Below are positions 16,843 through 25,635 of a stretch of 36,516 nt of DNA, piece after piece. The first letter of the stretch is position 1. Each line of letters starts with the position of its first letter. Source of the DNA: Prevotella falsenii DSM 22864 = JCM 15124 (GTDB lineage Bacteria; Bacteroidota; Bacteroidia; Bacteroidales; Bacteroidaceae); the NCBI RefSeq assembly GCF_000613945.1, contig NZ_BAJY01000026.1, positions 1-36,516 of the forward strand, in the 5' to 3' direction. The notes under the pieces were generated by a model. The model had not been told where the DNA came from, did not search any database, and saw only the letters and a program-made list of their open reading frames with translations. The translations under genes and the position numbers were made by a program.

Positions 16843-18582
16843 TTATTTTTTACCGAACTTACTCAACCATTTTAATGGTTTCTTTATTAACGATTTGAGT
16901 CCGCTTTCTGATTTTCTTGTTGCCGGCATATCGTCTTTTATGTCGTATTTCGTGCTCCTTTGAGGTTTGTTGTCCTCTATTGGGCGTTGCTTTTTCTTAT
17001 TTCTCCTTTTGTTGGATTTGGCTGATTTGACTTCGGCTGCTTGGTTCGCATTCTTGCGCTGCTGCCCATTTTCTTCCTTTTTGCCGCTTGCCGACTTGGC
17101 GTTCCTATTGTTTCTTTGTCTTTGGTCTGCCTTGTTGGTTTCTTCCGCCTTCTTATTTTGAACTCTGTTTTGTTTGTCTTCCGTTACAGTAGTAGAAGGC
17201 TTTCTGTTGCGGCGGTTGTTTTTGCTTGCTTTTTCTCCACTCTGCTTTTTCTCTTCGCTGCTTTGTGCAGCAGCGTTGTTTGCTTCTTTGTCTGCAAATT
17301 CCTTATTGGCAGGCTGTTGTCGGGTGTTCTTTTTGTTGCTGCGAGTCTTCTTGTCTTTATGGCTTTGCTGGTCGCGGGCTTTTTTGCGACGTGCTTTTGC
17401 ACTTGTGTTTCTTCTTGGCTTTCCCGTACTTTTATACTCAGGAGCTTCGCCCATTCCCTCCGGCAGTGGAACTTTTTCTACTTCTTTCTCCAAGAATTTC
17501 TCTATTTGTTGGAAGTAGTAAATATCGTCTTCGCTGATGAAAGTTATGGCAACTCCGTCGCGGTCGGCACGTGCTGTACGTCCAATCCGGTGCACATAAT
17601 CTTCCGCATCGTGTGGCACGTCGTGGTTGATAACCATTGCAATGTCGTCAATGTCAATTCCTCTTGCCAAAATATCGGTAGCTACAAGTACATCTATCTG
17701 CCCGCTCTTGAACTTGAACATCATTTCGTCGCGTTGCGCTTGGTCTAAATCGGAGTGCATCTGACCGCAATTTATCTTCTTCTGATTGAGCGATAAAGCT
17801 ATTTGCTTTACTTTTTGCTTTGAGCCTGAGAAGATTATGACGCGTTGAAGGTTGCCCGACTTGAAGATGTCTTTCACGATTTCCATCTTCTGGGTCTCAT
17901 GGCAGACGTATGCTATTTGGTGTATTTTCTCGGCAGGCTTGCTGACTGCAAGTTTAATGACAGAAGGATTGTTGAGCAAAGTCTGTGCAAGCTCTTCTAT
18001 CTTCTGCGGCATTGTTGCCGAGAACATAATTGTCTGGCAGGTTTTAGGAAGTTTTTTCTGAATGGTTAGAATATCGTCTGCAAATCCCATATCCAACATT
18101 CTGTCAGCCTCATCGAGTATGAAGAAACTGAGTTTGGAAAGGTCTACATTTCCTAAAGATATGTGTGAGATGAAGCGTCCCGGAGTAGCGATAATGACAT
18201 CAGCACCCAACGACAGGCTTTTTAGTTCTTGATCGTAGCGGTTTCCATCGTTTCCTCCATAAACAGCAACGCACGAAACACCGTTTAAATAGTACGAAAA
18301 GCCTTGAAAGGCTTGGTCTATTTGCTGGGCTAATTCGCGGGTTGGCGACATAATCAAACAGTTTATGGCGTCTTCAGGATAGCCTCCATCGGCAAGTTTC
18401 GAGAGTACCGGAAGCAAGTAGGCGGCAGTTTTGCCCGTTCCCGTTTGCGCTACTCCCAAAATATCTTTACCTTTTAATATTTCCGGAATACATTTTTCCT
18501 GAACAGGAGTGCATTGCTCGAAGTGCATATCGTAAAGTGCATCGAGTATATCGTCATTTAAATCTAAACTTTCAAAATCCAT
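16843..18582 (-). CDS. DEAD-box ATP-dependent RNA helicase with long basic low-complexity tail
   Basis: 579 residues from the chosen start MDFESLDLNDDILDAL. The Q motif region FEQCTPVQ, motif I AQTGTGKT, Ia PTRELAQQ, II DEAD (FILDEADRMLDMGF), III SAT, V ATDILARGIDI and VI HRIGRTARA are all present, so the RNA-unwinding core is intact. From about residue 375 the chain is Lys/Arg/Asn/Gln-rich and likely disordered, an RNA-binding tail as in RhlE-like helicases. The frame is open to 18609, but the shorter start better fits the family. It is 56 bp after lptG with no clear promoter, so it is probably cotranscribed with lon-tgt-lptG. Confidence 0.93.
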   Translation of the reverse strand: MDFESLDLNDDILDALYDMHFEQCTPVQEKCIPEILKGKDILGVAQTGTGKTAAYLLPVLSKLADGGYPEDAINCLIMSPTRELAQQIDQAFQGFSYYLNGVSCVAVYGGNDGNRYDQELKSLSLGADVIIATPGRFISHISLGNVDLSKLSFFILDEADRMLDMGFADDILTIQKKLPKTCQTIMFSATMPQKIEELAQTLLNNPSVIKLAVSKPAEKIHQIAYVCHETQKMEIVKDIFKSGNLQRVIIFSGSKQKVKQIALSLNQKKINCGQMHSDLDQAQRDEMMFKFKSGQIDVLVATDILARGIDIDDIAMVINHDVPHDAEDYVHRIGRTARADRDGVAITFISEDDIYYFQQIEKFLEKEVEKVPLPEGMGEAPEYKSTGKPRRNTSAKARRKKARDQQSHKDKKTRSNKKNTRQQPANKEFADKEANNAAAQSSEEKKQSGEKASKNNRRNRKPSTTVTEDKQNRVQNKKAEETNKADQRQRNNRNAKSASGKKEENGQQRKNANQAAEVKSAKSNKRRNKKKQRPIEDNKPQRSTKYDIKDDMPATRKSESGLKSLIKKPLKWLSKFGKK

Positions 18583-18638
18583 ATTGTTTTGTTTTTCCCC
18601 TTCTCGCAAAGGGTGTTCTTTTATTTATTCTTTATTTA

Positions 18639-19864
18639 TTAGTTAGGTGCGTGGCGGTAGCAGAAGTATGCTATCGCTGCAAAAATTATATTTGGAATCC
18701 ATGCTGCCAATATAGGCGGCGTGTTTGCATTGATGGCAAAAGTAGATGAAACGGTTTGCAAAAGAATGTAGCTCACACTTAATGCAAGACCGATGCCAAG
18801 ATACATTCCCATTCCACCTTTTCGTTTGCGCGATGATAGCGATAAACCAATAATCGTCAGGACGAACGATGAAAACGACATTGCTATGCGCTTGTGGTAT
18901 TCCACCTCGTATTGCACTACATTTTTAGAGCCTCTACTGGTTTGTTTGGAAATGTAGTCGAGCAGTTCGGGCGAAGTAAACGTTTCTTGTTGTCCTTTTG
19001 AATAGACCAAATCGGTAGGTTCCATCATGATAACGGTGTCCATTTCGGCTCCTGTTGTAATGTGTTCTTTCAACCCTTTCAACTTTCTGATTTTCCAATT
19101 CGATATTTTCCAATGATACTTTGCATCGGCAATCGTGTCGTATTGTATCTCGCTTGCTGTTAAATGGTCTATAAGTTTGTTGCCCTCGAATTTATCTAAC
19201 GAAAAGCCATAGCCTCGTTTGTATTTGTCGTCATAGTTCTGTATGTAAGCCACAGTGTTCTCAGCAACTTTCAATTGCACATTTTCGGCAGCTGTATTCT
19301 TTTTGGAATTAAGATAGAGGGACTTGAAATTTAGGCGTATCACTGTCCCGTGTGGTATAACAAAACTATTTAAGTAGTAAGTTAAACCTGCTATCAGTAC
19401 ACACGAAATCATATAGGGGCGCATCAAACGGTTGAACGAGACGCCCGCTGCAAGCATGGAAATAATTTCAGAATTGCCTGCTAACTTCGATGTGAAGAAT
19501 ATTACGGCGATGAAAACAAACAGGGGAGAGAAGAGATTGGAATAGTATGGAACGAAGTTGCATAGTAATCGAAGATGATGGCACGCCAAGGGGCTTGATA
19601 TTCGGTAAGTTTCGATAAGTTCTCGTTAAAGTCGAATATTATCGCAATGGAGATAATGAGAATTATAGAAAATATGTAAGTTCCTATAAACTTCTTAATG
19701 ATGTACCAATCTAATAAGCCGACAAGATGTTTTGGGTGAAGGAAAGGCAGATGATTTTTTAACCATTTCAAAGCATTGATTGCAGTTGTTGTGAGTTGGA
19801 GATGTTTCAGGTTCTCCAACTTATTGGCTGCAATGTTTGTTATCTTGTTGAATTGATTTCTCAT
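18639..19864 (-). CDS. lptG: LptF/LptG (YjgP/YjgQ) family permease (frameshifted in this sequence)
   Basis: An inner-membrane component of the lipopolysaccharide export ABC transporter. The N part (WYIIKKFIGTYIFSIILIISIAIIFDFNENL) and the C part (MLAAGVSFNRLMRPYMISCVLIAGLTYYLNS, periplasmic region, and three C-terminal membrane helices ending YRHAPN) lie in two frames. One A is missing in AAA near 19558 (GCAACTTCG should read GCAAACTTCG, giving Tyr-Ala-Asn-Phe-Val-Pro-Tyr). Restored length is 408 residues. About 50 residues precede the first helix, longer than usual; a later start is possible. It follows tgt by 9 bp. Whether it is LptF or LptG cannot be fixed from sequence reading alone. Confidence 0.85.
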
Positions 19865-19873
19865 CTAATACTA

Positions 19874-21001
19874 TTATAAACGTCGTCCTAACTTTTCAAT
19901 GACGGAAGATTTCCACTGTGTGAAGTCTCCTTTTTCTATATGAGTGCGTGCATCGGTAACAAGACGAAGATAAAAAGCAAGATTATGAATACTTGCAATT
20001 TGCATTGCGAGTAACTCGCCTGCTTTAAATAAATGGTGCAAATAGGCTTTCGATGTTATTACATCAATATCGCAGCCGTCGGCATCTACCGGAGAGAAGT
20101 CGCTTTCCCATTTTTTATTGCGCATATTCATTGTACCCTCGTAGGTGAAAAGCATTGCGTTGCGTCCATTTCTGGTTGGCATAACACAATCGAACATATC
20201 TACGCCACGTTCAATTCCTTCGAGAATGTTTTGCGGAGTGCCTACCCCCATTAAGTAACGAGGTTTGTCTTTGGGCAGAATATCGTTTACGATTTCTATC
20301 ATTTCATACATCACCTCGGTGGGTTCGCCTACTGCAAGCCCGCCAATGGCATTACCGTCAGCCCCTTTGTCGGCTACAAATTTTGCTGCTTCTGTCCGTA
20401 AGTCTTTGTAAGTACACCCTTGCACAATTGGGAAGAGGCTTTGTTTGTATCCATATAACGGTTCTGTTTCATTGAAACGCTTGAGGCAGCGGTCTAACCA
20501 GCGTTGTGTTAAGCCCAGACTGCGCTTTGAATATGCGTAATCGCTATTGCCCGGAGGACATTCATCGAAAGCCATTATAATGTCAGCACCTATAATACGC
20601 TGTGTGTCCATAACGTTTTCAGGTGTGAATATATGTTTAGAACCGTCGATATGACTTCTAAATTGGCAGCCTTCTTCTGAAAGTTTACGAATGCCGGTTA
20701 GTGAAAACACTTGGAAACCACCGGAGTCTGTTAGTATCGGACGAGCCCAACCGTTGAATTTGTGCAATCCGCCGGTAGCTTTCAGTACTTCTAATCCCGG
20801 GCGTAAATACAGATGATAAGTATTACCAAGTATGATTTGCGCCTTAACTTGTTCCACAAGTTCAGAGAAATGAACTCCTTTAACCGTGCCCGCAGTACCA
20901 ACGGGCATAAAGATAGGTGTCTTTATTTGTCCGTGGTCTGTAGTTATCAAACCTGTTCGTGCATCACTTGCGTTGTCGGTACATTGAAGCTCAAATGTCA
21001 T
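19874..21001 (-). CDS. tgt: queuine/preQ1 tRNA-guanine transglycosylase
   Basis: Exchanges guanine-34 for the queuosine precursor preQ1 in GUN anticodon tRNAs. 375 residues, a complete TIM-barrel enzyme: FMPVGTAGTVKG, active-site DSGGFQVFSL, and the nucleophile region GVDMFDCVMPTRNGRNA. The usual CxCxxC zinc cysteines are not seen near the C-terminus, where the sequence is DADGCDIDVITSKAYLHHLF. I believe related Bacteroidetes enzymes share this, but that is memory. The ATG overlaps the lon stop codon (ATGA), showing tight coupling with lon, and lptG follows by 9 bp. Confidence 0.95.
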   Translation of the reverse strand: MTFELQCTDNASDARTGLITTDHGQIKTPIFMPVGTAGTVKGVHFSELVEQVKAQIILGNTYHLYLRPGLEVLKATGGLHKFNGWARPILTDSGGFQVFSLTGIRKLSEEGCQFRSHIDGSKHIFTPENVMDTQRIIGADIIMAFDECPPGNSDYAYSKRSLGLTQRWLDRCLKRFNETEPLYGYKQSLFPIVQGCTYKDLRTEAAKFVADKGADGNAIGGLAVGEPTEVMYEMIEIVNDILPKDKPRYLMGVGTPQNILEGIERGVDMFDCVMPTRNGRNAMLFTYEGTMNMRNKKWESDFSPVDADGCDIDVITSKAYLHHLFKAGELLAMQIASIHNLAFYLRLVTDARTHIEKGDFTQWKSSVIEKLGRRL

Positions 21002-23466
21002 TCTGCGTTGTTCTTTATTATTTCTTCTTTGATTGTAAAATCAATAGGATTGGCAACAAGCTCGTCTGTTAATGCAAAATCCCATACTTGTTGTATGTTT
21101 TCTACATAATGAAACTCTACACCTTTGCGATACTTTTCCGGAATTTCCTCAATATCCTTGCGATTTTCCTTGCACATTATAATATCGGTAATGCCGGCTC
21201 GCTTGGCTGCAAGTATCTTTTCCTTGATACCGCCAACAGGAAGCACTTTGCCGCGAAGGGTTATTTCGCCTGTCATTGCTGTGTTCTTTCTAACTTTGCG
21301 CTGTGTTAATGCCGAAGCGATACTTGTTGCAATGGTGATGCCGGCAGAAGGACCGTCCTTCGGAGTTGCTCCTTCCGGAACATGGATATGTATGTTCCAT
21401 TGGTCGAAGATGCGATAATCTACCTTTAACGCTTCGATATGTGCCTTCACATATTCAAGAGCAATAATTGCAGACTCTTTCATAACATCGCCAAGGTTGC
21501 CGGTCAGTGTCAGCTTTCCTGCTTTTCCTTTTGACAATGATGTTTCGATGAATAGTATTTCTCCTCCGACGCTTGTCCAAGCCAGCCCCGTAACAACTCC
21601 CGCATAGTCGTTGCCTTGATATATATCGCGATAGAAGGGAGGCTTTCCAAGCAAGCCTTCCAATTCTACAGGGGTAATCTTATCGTATGGCAGTGCATCG
21701 TCTACCGCTTGTTTGTATGCCAACTTACGCAACGATTTGTTGATTTGCTTTTCCAGTTGTCGCACTCCGCTTTCCCGTGTATAACTTTCTATTATCTTTT
21801 CTAAAGCAGGTTTACTGAACTTTAGTTTCGGATTGGATATGTCTAAACCTGTATTTGAAAGTTCTTTGGGGAATAAATGGCGTTTTGCTATTTCTATTTT
21901 CTCTTCCGTAATGTAGCCTGAAACTTCGATAATCTCCATACGGTCGAGCAATGGCTTCGGTATGGCGTTAATGTCGTTGGCTGTTGCCAAGAACAGAACC
22001 TTTGAAAGGTCGTAGTCTATGTCGAGATAGTTATCGTGGAATGCATTGTTTTGTTCAGGGTCGAGAACCTCCAATAAGGCAGATGCGGGGTCGCCGTTGA
22101 TGGTATTCTGTGTTACCTTGTCGATTTCATCAAGAATAAACACAGGATTAGATGAACCTGCCTTTTGTATATTTTTTATGATACGCCCCGGCATGGCTCC
22201 TATATATGTACGGCGATGACCGCGTATTTCCGATTCGTCGTGCAGTCCTCCCAACGACATACGCACATACTTGCGCTTCATAGATTCGGCAATACTTTTC
22301 CCAAGACTTGTTTTTCCTACTCCCGGAGGACCGTATAAGCAGAGAATAGGCGATTTCAGACTGCCTCTCAGTTTAAGTACAGCCATATATTCGAGAATAC
22401 GTTCCTTTACTTTTTCCATTCCGTAATGGTCGCGGTCAAGTACTTTCCGGGCACGCTTCAAGTCCAAATCGTCTTTGGTAAATTCATTCCAAGGAAGATT
22501 TACCATTGTTTGCAGATAGTTTATCTGCACGCTATAATCAGGACTTTGCGGATTTAGCGTATTTAGCTTGTCGAGTTCCTTTTGGAAAACCTTTGCCGTT
22601 TCTTCCGACCATTTCTTTTGGGCAGCCTTTTTGACAAGCTCTTTCTTTTCAGGTGTACCATCACCGTCTCCCAGTTCTTCTTGAATATTCTTTATTTGCT
22701 GATGCAGGAAATATTCCCGTTGCTGTTCGTCAAGGTCTTCGCGTGTTTTAGAGCGTATGTTTTGACGAAGATGTTGGAATTGAATTTCTCTATTCAATAT
22801 CTTCATCAGTCGGAACAAGCGGTCTTTTATAGAGTCTTCTTCCAACAAGTGCATCTTGTCCGAAACGCTGAATGGCATATTTGCACAAACATAATTAACC
22901 GAAACCACAGAGTTTGTTATGTTGTCAAGTGCAAATTGCGAGTCGTCAGGAATGTCATCGCTACCTTGTATGTATTCCTTTGCGGTTATTTTCATATCGT
23001 TTACCGCCGTAACGAATTCATTGTCGTTTTTGTCTGCTTGTTCGTCAGGTAGGGCGTGCGTTTTACCCACCATGTATGGAAGTTCCGATGTGATTTCATC
23101 GAGCTGACAACGGCCTAATCCTTGAAGAATAGCTGTTCTGTTTTCACCATTCATTGACCCCGGCATATCAAACACGCGTACGAGTCTTGCATATATACCG
23201 GTGTGATATAAGTCTTTCTCTTCAGGTTCGTCGATATTGCCATCTTTCTGACTGATTACCGCAAAAATAGTTTCAGGGTGCTTTTCCAAATACTTCACCA
23301 AAGTCAAAGTAGTTTTACGCCCCACCAACACCGGCATTAAAATGCCCGGAAACATAACAAGATTGCGGGTTATGAAAACAGGAACTTCGCCATCAACTTT
23401 TATATTAAAGTCCGGTAAGTCTCCTTCGTAGTCAGCAAACATTTGTATCGAATTATTTTGTTTCAT
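20998..23466 (-). CDS. lon: ATP-dependent Lon protease
   Basis: 822 residues. N-terminal substrate domain (PVFITRNLVMFPGILMPVLVGR), AAA+ domain with Walker A GPPGVGKTSLGKS and Walker B VFILDEIDK, and the C-terminal Ser-Lys protease domain with catalytic Ser at about 707 (DGPSAG) and the Lys in GGIKEKILAAKRAG. Lon degrades damaged and regulatory proteins in the cytoplasm. The frame is open to 23496, but a TAATTTTG box at 23494-23501 puts the transcript start after that codon, so I take ATG at 23466 (MKQNNSIQMFADYEG). It is first of lon-tgt-lptG(-helicase). Confidence 0.96.
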   Translation of the reverse strand: MKQNNSIQMFADYEGDLPDFNIKVDGEVPVFITRNLVMFPGILMPVLVGRKTTLTLVKYLEKHPETIFAVISQKDGNIDEPEEKDLYHTGIYARLVRVFDMPGSMNGENRTAILQGLGRCQLDEITSELPYMVGKTHALPDEQADKNDNEFVTAVNDMKITAKEYIQGSDDIPDDSQFALDNITNSVVSVNYVCANMPFSVSDKMHLLEEDSIKDRLFRLMKILNREIQFQHLRQNIRSKTREDLDEQQREYFLHQQIKNIQEELGDGDGTPEKKELVKKAAQKKWSEETAKVFQKELDKLNTLNPQSPDYSVQINYLQTMVNLPWNEFTKDDLDLKRARKVLDRDHYGMEKVKERILEYMAVLKLRGSLKSPILCLYGPPGVGKTSLGKSIAESMKRKYVRMSLGGLHDESEIRGHRRTYIGAMPGRIIKNIQKAGSSNPVFILDEIDKVTQNTINGDPASALLEVLDPEQNNAFHDNYLDIDYDLSKVLFLATANDINAIPKPLLDRMEIIEVSGYITEEKIEIAKRHLFPKELSNTGLDISNPKLKFSKPALEKIIESYTRESGVRQLEKQINKSLRKLAYKQAVDDALPYDKITPVELEGLLGKPPFYRDIYQGNDYAGVVTGLAWTSVGGEILFIETSLSKGKAGKLTLTGNLGDVMKESAIIALEYVKAHIEALKVDYRIFDQWNIHIHVPEGATPKDGPSAGITIATSIASALTQRKVRKNTAMTGEITLRGKVLPVGGIKEKILAAKRAGITDIIMCKENRKDIEEIPEKYRKGVEFHYVENIQQVWDFALTDELVANPIDFTIKEEIIKNNAE

Positions 23467-23493
23467 TGAAAATCCATTAATCCTTTTGATGTG

Positions 23494-23525
23494 CAAAATT
23501 ACTAAATAAAAATAAGATGGGCAAT
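23494..23525 (-). promoter_or_regulatory. promoter of the lon operon
   Basis: On the minus strand ATTG and TAATTTTG (23494-23501) are spaced 20 bp, fitting the TTTG/TAnnTTTG pattern with one change. The implied leader of about 20 nt fixes the lon start at 23466. Confidence 0.6.
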
Positions 23526-23596
23526 ATTTCTTTTATCTTTAATCTTAATAATGCCTAACTGATGGAAGTTTACAGAGTTGATGGTTCTGTGCGAAA

Positions 23597-24140
23597 CTAA
23601 CGTTGGTTCGATACACGAAAGCTGTTGGGCAGGCTATCTCGCAGATATTTTTAAGCAAATTCTCTGATGAAACCGGGAGAGATTTTCGGTTTGATTTTGT
23701 AAAGATAATTCTGTTAAAAAGTGATATAATCGCTTTGGCGTTGCGAAACCGTAGGTTTTACAACGCAAAACCTACGCTTTTACCGTGCAAAACCTACGGT
23801 TTTGGAATGCAAAACAATAGGTTTTGTAATGCGCTGATGATGAGATAGTTAGACGATAGATATTGTTGCGAAAAATATTTACGTTTTTATAGCCTTTTTT
23901 TCGTTATTTTCTCGTTCCTCGAAAGGTGTGTTTTCTCGTCATGGCAATGCTTAAATAAATTTGGCATTGTTCGTTTGGCTGAACGAAAACGTTCATGAAT
24001 AACGCGAGTCCGGTATAAGAATTTAAGGTCGGATATGCTTCTCTTCTTTCTGATTATAAGCATATTAAATCACCATCAGCTTTTTCTTTAAGCAACTTAA
24101 TAAGCAATATACCGGCATAATTCTTATGCCGAACTCACGT
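23597..24140 (+). repeat. interspersed structured repeat, copy E
   Basis: A long copy: left end near GTTGGTTCGATACACGAAAG, then GCAGGCTATCTCGCAGAT, GAGAGATTTTCGGTTTG, hairpin 1 (CGTAGGTTTT-7 nt-AAAACCTACG), hairpin 2 (CAAAACCTA/TAGGTTTTG), a GCTTAAATAAATTTGGCATT module and a GAACG-AAAA-CGTTC hairpin. The right end is an inverted pair, 24003-24023 and 24119-24139, matching at 18 of 21 positions, around an A/T-rich centre. It fills the 700-bp divergent gap between lon and trmB and ends about 20 bp before the trmB -7 box. Confidence 0.85.
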
Positions 24141-24158
24141 TTTATTAACGTTTTTGCG

Positions 24159-24166
24159 TAACTTTG
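24159..24166 (+). promoter_or_regulatory. -7 box of trmB, very close to the start codon
   Basis: TAACTTTG matches TAnnTTTG and ends 7 bp before the ATG at 24174. The transcript would be almost leaderless. The box lies just outside the right end of repeat copy E. Confidence 0.6.
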
Positions 24167-24173
24167 CACCATT

Positions 24174-24965
24174 ATGAGTAAAGGTAAGTTACAGAAATTT
24201 GCAGAAATGGAGACATTTAAGAATGTTTTCCAATATCCATACGGGGTAATGAGCGAAGTGCTTTTCGAGATGAAAGGGCATTGGTGCGAACGGTATTTCC
24301 ACAACGATAATCCCATTGTCTTGGAACTGGGGTGCGGAAAAGGCGAATATACCGTAGGGTTGGCACGCCTCTATCCGAACATCAACTTCATCGGGGTAGA
24401 CATAAAAGGCGCAAGAATGCACACGGGTGCAAAGCAAGCACTGGACGAAAAACTTCCCAATGTAGCCTTCTTGCGAACAAACATCGAAATTATAGATCGC
24501 TTTTTTGCCGCCAACGAGGTGCAGGAAATATGGCTCACGTTCTCCGACCCGCAAATGAAGAACCCACGCAAACGCCTGTCGTCCACATTCTTCCTGAACC
24601 GTTACCGCAATTTCCTGACCGATGGAGGAGTGATACATCTGAAAACCGACTCGAACTTCCTTTTCACCTATACCACCTATCTTGTAGAGAAAAATATGCT
24701 GCCCTTGCTGTTCCGTACCGAAGACCTGTATGCCAACGAAACCAACGGCGTGCAATCGGCAGAGTTAGACCATCGCACAAAAGAAATTCTCGGCATACAC
24801 ACCTACTATGAAAACCAATGGATAGAACGCGGACTGAACATTAAGTACATGAAATTCCGGCTACCACGCGAGGGCGAACTCACCGAACCGGACATAGAAA
24901 TCGAACTCGACGATTACCGCTCTTTCAAACGCACAAAGCGCAGTGGCAAGGAAACCGCAAAGTAA
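24174..24965 (+). CDS. trmB: tRNA (guanine-N7-)-methyltransferase
   Basis: Makes 7-methylguanosine (usually position 46) in the tRNA variable loop, using S-adenosylmethionine. 263 residues, Rossmann fold: SAM-binding [28 protein letters not shown], then the family motif [17 protein letters not shown] and [10 protein letters not shown]. The extension at the C-terminus (after KFRLPREGE) is charged. The start at 24174 gives the expected N-terminus ([15 protein letters not shown]) but leaves only a few bases of leader after the -7 box; Met at 24207 is the fallback. No Shine-Dalgarno sequence is present. It appears to be a single-gene unit. Confidence 0.93.
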   Translation: MSKGKLQKFAEMETFKNVFQYPYGVMSEVLFEMKGHWCERYFHNDNPIVLELGCGKGEYTVGLARLYPNINFIGVDIKGARMHTGAKQALDEKLPNVAFLRTNIEIIDRFFAANEVQEIWLTFSDPQMKNPRKRLSSTFFLNRYRNFLTDGGVIHLKTDSNFLFTYTTYLVEKNMLPLLFRTEDLYANETNGVQSAELDHRTKEILGIHTYYENQWIERGLNIKYMKFRLPREGELTEPDIEIELDDYRSFKRTKRSGKETAK

Positions 24966-25165
24966 AACTTGTTTTTAAAAGATATGGTAGCGGATAAACA
25001 GCAAATAACTTGTACCTTTAAATAAATAAGGTATAAGCAAAGTAAACGTGTCTTCTTGCTGCCGGCACACGCCACAAGCGAACTATTGCAGGCATTCAAA
25101 GGCAAGGTATATGCCCATTGCAAACAGAATAAAAAAGCAGATTTTATAAAAAAAATACAGATATA
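24966..25165. other. non-coding stretch after trmB
   Basis: No gene, clear terminator or repeat was recognised between the trmB stop codon and the promoter at 25166. A GTACCTTTAAATAAATAAGG segment and A-rich runs are the only notable composition features. Confidence 0.4.
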
Positions 25166-25197
25166 TTTGGAAGTTTGAATTTTAATACCTATATTTG
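25166..25197 (+). promoter_or_regulatory. perfect Bacteroidetes promoter, 440 bp before the LRR gene
   Basis: TTTG (25166-25169), 20 bp, then TATATTTG (25190-25197): both boxes match consensus exactly. The next gene on this strand is the LRR protein at 25636, with a transposase remnant in between. It may be the original LRR-gene promoter, now separated from it, or the promoter of something lost. Confidence 0.55.
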
Positions 25198-25349
25198 CGG
25201 ACGAACAACTAATAAAACAGTAGCACTAAGTTGCATTTTCTATTAACATTAGTAAGATAAACCAAAAAACAGTTACATTCATGAAGACAAGAAAAAAATA
25301 TAGGAGCAGATATTCAACTTGATTTATTTGAAATGGTACATACAGAATT

Positions 25350-25599
25350 TAATGTCTGTGCCGAACTTAATCAAACGAATTGAAAGCTAAGGGTTATCCC
25401 ACTTCCAAAGCGAAAAAAGATAATAGAGACAACCGTCTCACAATTGGCAGACCAACTCATGGTCTACCAAACACATAGTAAGATTACAAACGGTTTGTTC
25501 TTGCCAAAATTATTGGCAGGGTTAGTGCACTGACCGTTCTGCAATATGTGATTTATATCAATAAAAACCTATCGGTAGAATTAAGCATGCACTAAATTA
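25350..25599 (+). pseudogene. decayed transposase C-terminal fragment (IS982-like by resemblance)
   Basis: Reading across frame changes, the translation is QLADQLMVYQTHSKITNG, then AKIIGRVSALTVLQYVIYIN, then PIGRIKHALN and a stop at 25597-25599. The ending (I-x-x-SALT-LQY-x-N-K-PIGR-K-AL) resembles the C-terminus of IS982-type transposases as I remember them. At least two frameshifts and an in-frame stop separate the pieces, and there is no intact start or inverted repeat, so this is a dead remnant. The upstream limit is uncertain; VPNLIKRIES may be an earlier piece of it. Confidence 0.45.
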
Positions 25600-25635
25600 G
25601 TTCTGCCAATGGATTAACCAAATGATCAGTAAAAG

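Noticed and set aside
17041..17748. 235-codon plus-strand frame rich in Leu and Phe
   Set aside because: Antisense of the Lys/Arg-rich helicase tail, which automatically produces a false hydrophobic protein.
23603..23848. 81-codon frame in copy E as a real small gene
   Set aside because: The same phase has a stop in copy C; the repeat structure explains it better.
24966..25635. tRNA or other structured RNA gene
   Set aside because: No acceptor/T-arm pattern or known riboswitch motif was recognised in this or the other intergenic regions.
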